Source of the DNA: Homarus americanus | Taxonomy: Eukaryota; Arthropoda; Malacostraca; Decapoda; Nephropidae | Direction: 5' to 3' | DNA length: 64,000 bases | NCBI RefSeq assembly: GCF_018991925.1 | Contig: NW_024753828.1 | Coordinates: 616,859-680,858, forward strand | Program-made: the position numbers and the translations under genes | Notes under the pieces: model-generated | The model's database searches: none | What the model was told of the DNA's origin: nothing | The model's input: only the letters and a program-made list of their open reading frames with translations | In this document: positions 55,530 through 64,000 of the stretch, one piece after another | Layout: the number at the start of each line of letters is the position of its first letter | Position numbering within the stretch: position 1 is the stretch's first letter

Positions 55530-57532
55530 GGTCACAGTGCACATCATCCTCACAGTGGTGCAGGGTCACAGTGCACATCATCCTCACAGTGGTGCAGGGT
55601 CACAGTGCGCATCATCCTCACAGTGGTGCAGGGTCACAGTGCACATCATCCTCACAGTGGTGCAGGGTCACAGTGCACATCAACCTCACAGTGGTGCAGG
55701 GTCACAGTGCACATCATCCTCACAGTGGTGCAGGGTCACAGTGCATCATCTCACAGTGGTGCAGGGTCACAGTGCACATCATCCTCACAGTGGTGCAGGG
55801 TCACAGTGCACATCAACCTCACAGTGGTGAGGGTCACAGTGCACATCAACCTCACAGTGGTGCAGGGTCACAGTGCACATCATCACCAGGGTCAGTGGTG
55901 CAGGGTCACAGTGCACATCATCACAGTGGTGAAGGGTCACAGTGGTGCAGGGTCACAGTGCACATCAACCTCACAGTGGTGCAGGGTCACAGTGCACATC
56001 ATCCTCACAGTGGTGCAGGGTCACAGTGCACATCATCCTCACTGGTGCAGGGTCACAGTGCACATCATCCTCACAGTGGTGAAGGGTCACAGTGCACATC
56101 ATCCTCACAGTGGTGCAGGGTCACAGTGCACATCATCCTCACAGTGGTGCAGGGTCACAGTGCACATCAACCTCACAGTGGTGCAGGGTCACAGTGGTGC
56201 AGGGTCATGCACATCATCCTCACAGTGGTGCAGGGTCACAGTGCACATCATCCTCACAGTGGTGCAGGGGTGCAGTGGTGTCACAGTGCACATCAACCTC
56301 ACAGTGGTGAAGGGTCACAGTGCACATCAACAGTGGTGCAGGGTCACAGTGCATCATCTCACAGTGGTGCAGGGTCACAGTGCACATGTGGTGCAGGGTC
56401 ACAGTGCACATCAACCTCACAGTGGTGCAGGGTCACAGTGCATCATCCTCACGGTGGTGCAGGGGTCACAGTGCACATCATCCTCACAGTGGTGCACAGG
56501 GGTCACACAGTGCACATCATCCTCACAGTGGTGCAGTGGTCACAGTGCACATCATCCTCACAGTGGTGAATGTCAGTGCACATCATCTCACAGTGGTGAA
56601 GGTGGTGCAGGGTCAGTGCACATCAACCTCACAGTGGTGCAGGGTCACAGTGCATCATCCTCACAGTGGTGCAGGGTCACAGTATCATCCTCACAGTGGT
56701 GCAGGGTCAGTCGCATCATCCTCACAGTGGTGCAGGTCACAGTGCACATCAACCTCACAGTGCAGGGTCACAGTGCACATCATCCTCACAGTGGTGCAGG
56801 GTCACAGTGCACATCAACAGTGGTGCACAGTGGTCACAGTGGTGCAGGTCACAGTGCACAATCATCCTCACAGTGGTGCAGGGTCACAGTGCACATCATC
56901 CTCACAGTGGTGCAGGGTCACAGTGCGCATCATCCTCACAGTGGTGCAGGGTCACAGTGCACATCATCCTCACAGTGGTGCAGGGTCACAGTGCACATCA
57001 TCCTCACAGTGGTGCAGGGTCACAGTGCACATCATCCTCACAGTGGTGCAGGGTCACAGTGCACATCATCCTCACAGTGGTGCAGGGTCACAGTGCGCAT
57101 CATCCTCACAGTGGTGCAGGGTCACAGTGCACATCATCCTCACAGTGGTGCAGGGTCACAGTGCGCATCATCCTCACAGTGGTGCAGGGTCACAGGCACA
57201 TCATCCCCACAGTGTGTGGCCTGTGCACATCATCCTCACAGTGGTGCAGGGTCACACAGTGCAAAGGTCAACTCACAGTAGTGCAGGGTCACAGTACATC
57301 ATCCTCACAGTGGTGTAGGGTCACAGTGCACATCATCCTCGCCAGTGGTGCAGGGTCACAGTGCACATCATCCTCACAGTGGTGCAGGGTCATTGCGCAC
57401 ATCATCCTCACAGTGGTGCAGGGTCACAGTGCACATCATCCTCACAGTGGTGCAGGGTCACAGTGCGCATCATCCTCACAGTGGTGCAGGGTCACAGTGC
57501 ACATCATCCTCACAGTGGTGCAGGGTCATAAG
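55530..57532. repeat. 34-bp minisatellite, about 58 units
   Basis: The unit is GGGTCACAGTGCACATCATC plus CTCACAGTGGTGCA. Because 34 is not a multiple of 3, the reading frame rotates every unit, and all three plus frames lack stops. This yields apparent plus-strand proteins of up to 558 residues that are artefacts. The central part (about 55740-56870) is rich in partial units; 56870-57180 and 57400-57525 are nearly perfect. Confidence 0.95.
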
Positions 57533-58060
57533 AGTGCGAGGAAGGTATTATACAGAGGTATATACTGTATGATCTACCAAGTCACTAGTGAGGGCGAGTA
57601 TCGGTAAGTAGTGTGGCAGGTTGTGTACTGGGTAGCCTGGTCAGTACACAATGTCAGCATCTTCGTACTATGGAACTATTAGGCGCCGGTACATGGTATG
57701 TCAAGCTGGTGTTAGCTTAACCTTTTAGGGCGACCTATAGTACCGTGCTTCCCTGTATTTTTCACCTGATATGTCATAACATTTTGATTACCATTCATGT
57801 GAATTTGTTCACTGATGTTTAAGGCTCGAGACTGTTGGCCTATAGTATTATGAAAATTTTACAGACTGTAACACTTGGTGACTGTTTTACATATTTTAGA
57901 TCTATACAACTGAAGGACATTGTGAACACTGATAAAAGGTAGTGTGTTTACAAGGTTGCCAGTTAAAGAGGTTGCGTCAGCTGTTGTGTCAATACTGATG
58001 CTTAAAGTAACACACTACAATTACCCAAACTGAGGTAGACTTAGCATTCATCTTAATCTT
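57533..58060. other. Spacer between minisatellites
   Basis: No coding or repeat signal identified. Confidence 0.3.
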
Positions 58061-58062
58061 AT

Positions 58063-59440
58063 CAGATAGTTAACAAGCCATGTCCAGCTGTACCTCTGTA
58101 TCAGATAGTTAACAAGCCATGTGCTGTACCTCTGTATCAGATAGTTAACAAGCCATGTACTGTACCTCTGTATCAGATAGTTAACAAGCTTGTACAGTAC
58201 CTCTGTATCAGATAGTTAACGAGCCATGTGCTGTACCTCTGTATCAAATAGTTAACGAGCCATGTACTGTACCTCTGTATCAGATAGTTAACAAGCCATG
58301 TGCTGTACCTCTGTATCAGATAGTTAACAAGCCATGTGCTGTACCTCTGTATCAGATAGTTAACAAGCCATGTGCTGTACCTCTGTATCAGATAGTTAAC
58401 AAGCCATGTACTGTACCTCTGTATCAGATAGTTAACAAGCCATGTACTGTACCTCTGTATCAGATAGTTAACAAGCCATGTGCTGTACCTCTGTATCAAA
58501 TAGTTAACGAGCCATGTACTGTACCTCTGTATCAGATAGTTAACGAGCCATGTACTGTACCTCTGTATCAGATAGTTAACGAGCCATGTACTGTACCTCT
58601 GTATCAGATAGTTAACAAGCCATGTACTGTACCCCGTATCAGATAGTTAACATATGCTGTATCAGATAGTTAACAAGCCATGTACTGTACCTCTGTATCA
58701 GATAGTTAACAAGCCATGTGCTGTACCTCTGTATCAGATAGTTAACAAGCCATGTACTGTACCTCTGTATCAGATAGTTAACAAGCCATGTACTGTACCT
58801 CTGTATCAGATAGTTAACGAGCCAGGTATTGTACCTCTGTATCAGATAGTTAACAAGCCATGTACTGTACCTCTGTATCAGATAGTTAACAAGCCATGTG
58901 CTGTACCTCTGTATCAGATAGTTAACAAGCCATGTACTGTACCTCTGTATCAGATAGTTAACAAGCCATGTACTGTACCTCTGTATCCAAGCCATCTGTA
59001 TCATCAGATAGTTAACAAGCCATGTACTGTACCTCTGTATCAGATAGTTAACAAGCCATGTACTGTACCTCTGTATCAGATAGTTAACAAGCCATGTGCT
59101 GTACCTCTGTATCAGATAGTTAACGAGCCATGTACTGTACCTCTGTATCAGATAGTTAACAAGCCATGTGCTGTACCTCTGTATCAGATAGTTAACAAGC
59201 CATGTGCTGTACCTCTGTATCAGATAGTTAACAAGCCATGTGCTGTACCTCTGTATCAGATAGTTAACAAGCCATGTACTGTACCTCTGTATCAGATAGT
59301 TAACAAGCCATGTACTGTACCTCTGTATCAGATAGTTAACGAGCCATGTACTGTGCCTCTGTATCAGATAGTTAACGAGCCATGTACTGTACCTCTGTAT
59401 CAGATAATTAACGAGTCATGTACTGTACCTCTGTATCAGA
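58063..59440. repeat. 36-bp minisatellite, about 38 units
   Basis: The unit is AGATAGTTAACAAGCCATGT plus ACTGTACCTCTGTATC. 36 bp is 12 codons, so frames stay in register and open on both strands (plus IVNKPCTVPLYQ, minus QRYSTWLVNYLI); these are not genes. The main variants are AAG/GAG in the CAAGCC position and ACTG/GCTG after CATGT. Confidence 0.95.
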
Positions 59441-62400
59441 TTAGTTGAGTTTCACGAGATCCACCAAGACAATCCAATATAGAACCAGGTTTGAGGTAAA
59501 GAAGAGAGGTTAAGACCCCCAAATCTGGCTACAGCTAAACCTTGGGCAAAACTGCTGGTTTTCAAGATTTCTGACCTTCACTAGTTGATAATACTTTATT
59601 GAACCGCTCGTGGCTTCTCAGGGTTATGGACGTTTCTACATTTTATGCCGCATCCTTTCACTTGTCCGGTGTTGGCAAGATGAAGGGGAACAAGTATTTA
59701 TGTCTAATTACCAGGTTCTCAGACTGTAAAGGTGTAGATGAGAGGCTCTCTCCCCCATAGTAGTTTTTTACATTAACTCCAGCCTCCCAGATTACAGCCG
59801 GAGAGAAGCAATCCTCTCAGCTAGATTTATGAGGTGCCTGGGAGGCGCCAGCACGAACACCTCCCCAGTAAGTTTGGGGAAAACTGTAAAGATACCCTAC
59901 CATTTTTTGATGAGTTTGAACAGTCGCTTGATTACAGTGTTTCAACACTGTGTGTGGATTCATAAAGCTTCTTGTTATGAAATTTCTCGTAAATAAGACA
60001 CTTTCTCGGCTACGACTAGATACGTTCACGTAGCACCGGTTATAAGATAAGGATCTTTTGGATGTGGCGTCAGCATTGTGGGTAGGTTACCATTGGGAAG
60101 TTCTCTTATATCACGTTATGATAATTGAGTCCTTATTTGCGGTTCAGTCACCTGCAGGGCCACCTACTCATTTTCCTGTGTGATGAACTGTGTGTGAGCT
60201 CTGGGAAAAATATTAATCTCTTGATTCGTGGACTTTCATATTGATAGTATTGTTGGTATGCTGTGCAGGGACAAATTTCCGCTTATTATAAGGGCTTTAG
60301 GTCTTACTACTGGACATGGTAAAAACAGGGAGTGATTTGTGTAGTGTGAGGTGTCCCCACAACATCGCATCAGAAGCCTTGTAGCTAATACCTGTAAATA
60401 AGCTTTGTTGCTACAGATACTATCAGAGTCGATTATATTATTGAATTGGATTATGGTAATGAATATGTACGGCTTCGCTATGCAGATGACTTTTTTTAAT
60501 GCAGATTCAACATTCGAAAAGTCATTAGTATATTACCAGTACAGTATATTTAGATTCAAACAATACCGAGTATTACCTCACTTTGTAGTTCAGAGTTCAA
60601 GCCGTATAATGCCTTTCACCTTACAGTGAAAGTCGGTAAAAGGAAGGCCTTTTTTTTATTTCAAGCTCATAGGTATCATAAATAGATTATCGATAACCTT
60701 GGGCAGCTTGATTTACAGCCAGTTACTGTGGTGGCATCGATCCTGGGTCCATGGTGTTATTTCTGGCTGAAGTTGGTCTTACCATTATGACAAAGTATGT
60801 AGTCGATGACAGAAAGAAAGTTTTGTCTTAGATCTAGAAGGTGACAGCGCACTTTAAAGACCTCGATATCAGAAACTGTTAGGTAGCGACCTTGAGGAAA
60901 CGTTGACGTGGGTGAGTAAAGGTGGGTTGCCAGCCTTGTACAGTAACTTACCGTACTGCCCCTTCGTCCCACTCGGTACTTCTTGAAATGTGACGGGGAG
61001 TCAGATGAAGAGACAGTCACTGTGTTGGAGGAAGATGGTATATGTAATTTTTCAGATATGTCAGAATGAGTCGACGAGTGTGAACAAATGTATTTTCATT
61101 GTGTTACGTGATATAAATGAATAGTACGGTAAACTAGAAGTGTATTGTATAGTTTTCTGAGAGGAGCACTGCCACTGCCTGCCTTGAGAAAAGATACAAT
61201 GGTAGAGACCAGTTGATTGGTTTCTTCGAGTAGTCTGTAGTATCCAGAAAATGTTTAATGAAATGAAGAAGCTGTGGTAAATATAGTAAATAAGCAAGAG
61301 TTGCGCATCCTGTCACGTGGCATTTCGCTTCCGCTGGCACCACAAACCTTGTTGCCACACACGTCACTATCATCACTTCTACCACGGCCATTCGTACAAT
61401 ATACAATACTGGCGCGTGGACAATTGTTCTCATTCCATTTATTTCTCACCTGGCTGTGTAGTTACTATTACTTTGTTAATAAGTATAGAGAGTATAGCAT
61501 ATTTCTCGGGATAAGAATGACTACAGTATTACACCGTAAACTATTAATTCTTAAAAAGTGTTTAATCAGATACACATTCTGTCACTCATACCCAAGATAT
61601 TTAAAACATACATAACGAGGTGGAGTCAGGTGTATGGCGGCAGGAAATGAGTACAGTACGTCCCGCCGTCCCCCAGAGCTCTCACTCTCGGGCTTTCCAC
61701 CCACCTAGCTGTATCTTAGCATCACACATCACTCCTCCGCAGCACCCTCCTCCCTCCATCCCTCCCGTCTCGTTCTCTCCCCGTCGAAAAAGATTCATGC
61801 CGTGGACGTTCTGCTTTTATGTTGATTATAAACTATCGCAAAGAGCATTTAATAAATTTGGTATTTGGCATCTGGGTAGTGACGTCCTCGCCGGGTTGGG
61901 TTGGGGTGTAGCACCTGGTGTCTGGGCGTCCCTTGCACCTTGGGGCGGTGGAGTTGAGAGCAAGTTGGTTTTGCTCCCCGTCGACGCTCTCCTCCTTGTG
62001 TGTTGCTGCTGTGTGAAAGTTTCATCATTATCGTTAATGCTAAAGAGCTTCAGTTTAGAGAGATTGTTATAATTTTAAGCAATTACATCAATCATTATTT
62101 TTTTTCTCGAGAGGAGGGAACAGAGCTTCGAAAGTTTAAAAAGTTTTTGTTGCGGTTATTAGATTGAACATAAAACCAGGGTTTCGTCAGACTTAAGTTA
62201 GGCCTTTTTTTAATATTTTAGCCGCTGCGTTGTCAATTGACTTTTAATGTCTGATGTTTGTTAAAAAATTACATCAGATAAATAACATTTAAACGCACAT
62301 CTGCTAATCTTTCGTGTTATTGTGTATGTTGAAAGGATTTATAATGAAGTGTGATGGCGAAGCAGCCACCATGAGATAATACTTAACGAAGACGAGTTGC

Positions 62401-64000
62401 CCACACTGTCTTTTGTGGAAAGAATAAGCAAACAGCTGCTGTTCCTCAAGAATTTATGAAATATTTGGAGTCGCTTTTACTCCCCAAATGGGATACCTGC
62501 TGATCCTCCCCTGCACCCTAGTTTCCTTAAGCGTAAGGACCAGTTTCTCCAATGACCAATATTTACTTGAAACTAGAAGAGTTTGGGGGAACCCTTGTAA
62601 GAGGTTGGAGAGGATAATGGTGGCCATATTGAATCACGTAATGACGTTAATAGGAGGAAGGCTGACTTACGGGTCTCGTGAAGAAGGAAGTTGGGGGTGA
62701 TGTCATGGCCAGTGTGATGATCACTTTCATTGATTCAGCCCTTGTCACGGGCTTACACCAGTGTGGCGAGAATTTTTATTGCCTCACCCTTACCAATCAT
62801 TGGCGGGAGTAAAAATTTATGGTCTCCTGTTTGGGCCATGAACAGCATAATTGCCGGTTACCTCACGCACCTTTTGTTTACAAACATTTCGCCTATACTG
62901 TGCGTGGCAGATATTGTTTCTTTTTAACATTATGGTGGTCGAAGAGGGTCCTTTATTTGGCATTTCTCCACATTATTATATACCTTGTTTATATTGTTAG
63001 CTGATAAACTTTCAAATTTTAAAGGTTGGAAAAATATTCCATGGCAGGTACTGTATAAACGTGTAATGTGAAGCCGAAGGATCCGGTTAGAAAGGGTTTT
63101 ACTCTTCGTGTATTGGAATTTTTATTTAAACAATTTAGTCAAAGTATTTGACTGATTTACCTATTGTTTTATCTACGGTGCGCAGAAGAGTAGGACTGAA
63201 TTGAATAGTTTGGGTGATGGTTGTACTGTATGCTGGAAGTGAAAGACGATGAAAGTAGGAGCAAGAAAAATTGGGTGTGATAACAAGAGCAATATGGGAT
63301 GCATACTGATACGTGTGTGTGTAATTTACATAATTTGTTCCGAGTGTTTTATAATCCAGAAATGTCTTCCTCGGTGGTGTGTGTAGTGACAGCAGGTGTT
63401 AGGTTAACCTGAGTGGTGATGTGATGGTGCGCGTTATTGTTGTGGTGGTGGTGGCGGCACAGGACTAAACTGGTTTTTGTCTTTGTTATCATACTGTTTT
63501 TTTTTTCTTTTCTGAATATCGGCGGCGTCTGTGTGGTGGTCATGGTCATTACTTGTCTCTTTGTACCGAACCGTGACTGAATACTTCTTTTTTCAGTTAG
63601 TCTTCTGGGCTGGCTTGTAAGGATCATCGGGTTATTAGTGTTAGATTGATCCAATAATACCTTAAATATATTCTCATTTATACAGGTAAGTATATTTAAA
63701 TGTGGAAATTTTAAAGTGTTGCAATTGTTTGCGTAGTGGCATTGATAGATTGAATTAGTTTTGTAAGGGTGGTGGGGCGTTGTTATTACACGGTCCCTCT
63801 TTGTGTTTGATGTCATCTAGTGTCCCACGTACTGTACCAATTGAACATTGTTTAATGGTATCCTAAACCTATTCGCAACATAACTTATAACAAATGATAG
63901 TAGCCAACGCCTTAGTGTACGAAGACTAGTCCGTCCACTTCACATTCACGAGGATTTTCCTATATTGCTGGACCACCAACACCTTACCTCTGGCCTCTAA
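59441..64000. other. Putative CLASP intron, nothing recognised
   Basis: Both strands were scanned for transposase, RT, TOG-domain and other motifs without a match. An open frame at 61620-62072 is low-complexity and Pro/Ser-rich, with no convincing start or splice context. Confidence 0.3.

Noticed and set aside
55526..57607. Long His/Ser/Val-rich open frames (up to 558 residues) on the plus strand
   Set aside because: They are translations of a stop-free 34-bp tandem repeat in rotating frames, with no domain, splice or start context.
58173..59448. Repetitive 108-264 residue frames on both strands
   Set aside because: Produced by the 36-bp minisatellite; open on both strands because the unit has no stop codons in those frames.
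61620..62072. 150-codon open frame, Pro/Ser-rich then hydrophobic
   Set aside because: No recognisable domain, biased composition, and no supporting splice sites or homologue recalled.

Overview
This is a repeat-dominated piece of animal nuclear DNA. It is most likely from an arthropod, probably a decapod or other malacostracan crustacean. Reasons: very long AT dinucleotide arrays, many 27-63 bp minisatellites, short TTAGG-like runs, a high density of pogo/Tigger-type DNA transposons, CR1/L2-like LINEs, a Penelope-like fragment, spliced host exons whose best remembered matches are insect proteins, and no operons or bacterial gene spacing. The taxon is inferred from style, not proven.

Host genes. 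Only two host exons are supported, and they are arranged head to head. At 13262-13430 (minus) is the first coding exon of NHP2, the H/ACA snoRNP protein, ending at a GTGAGA splice donor. At 36052-36436 (plus) is an exon carrying 5' UTR plus the first 59 codons of CLASP, a microtubule plus-end TOG-domain protein, bounded by a polypyrimidine-AG acceptor and a GTAAGT donor. No later exon of either gene was found, so everything from 36437 to the right edge may be one CLASP intron, and 1-13259 may be NHP2 intron.

Left third (1-13 kb). Tigger/pogo-type transposons and their deletion derivatives: a frameshifted transposase at the left edge, two related TIR elements with subterminal repeats (1831-2666 and 8258-9087), a truncated but open transposase (3089-3943), an element whose N- and C-terminal coding ends are joined by deletion (5395-5838), a piggyBac-like MITE, and two tandem diverged copies of a zinc-ribbon transposase-like reading frame.

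Middle (13.8-27.8 kb). A nested retroelement block. A CR1/L2-like LINE lies inside an LTR. Next is a 5.6 kb Ty3/gypsy element (minus) whose integrase remnant lies upstream of reverse transcriptase, with RNase H running almost to the polypurine tract (Gmr1-like order). Then comes a non-autonomous LTR element in the tandem state LTR-internal-LTR-internal-LTR, flanked by GTAC on both sides, with a 5'-truncated LINE inside the third LTR.

Right half (28-64 kb). A foldback repeat, a TIR MITE, a full-length but dead Tigger (33048-35777), a LINE RT fragment, a MITE carrying an intact HTH-only reading frame, a jerky-like DDE fragment abutting a Penelope GIY-YIG fragment, and a nearly full-length LINE with a coiled-coil plus SGNH-hydrolase ORF1 inserted cleanly into a 45-bp minisatellite. 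Three large minisatellites follow (27-bp, 34-bp and 36-bp units). Several long open frames here are artefacts of the tandem repeats. The last 4.5 kb holds nothing I can recognise.
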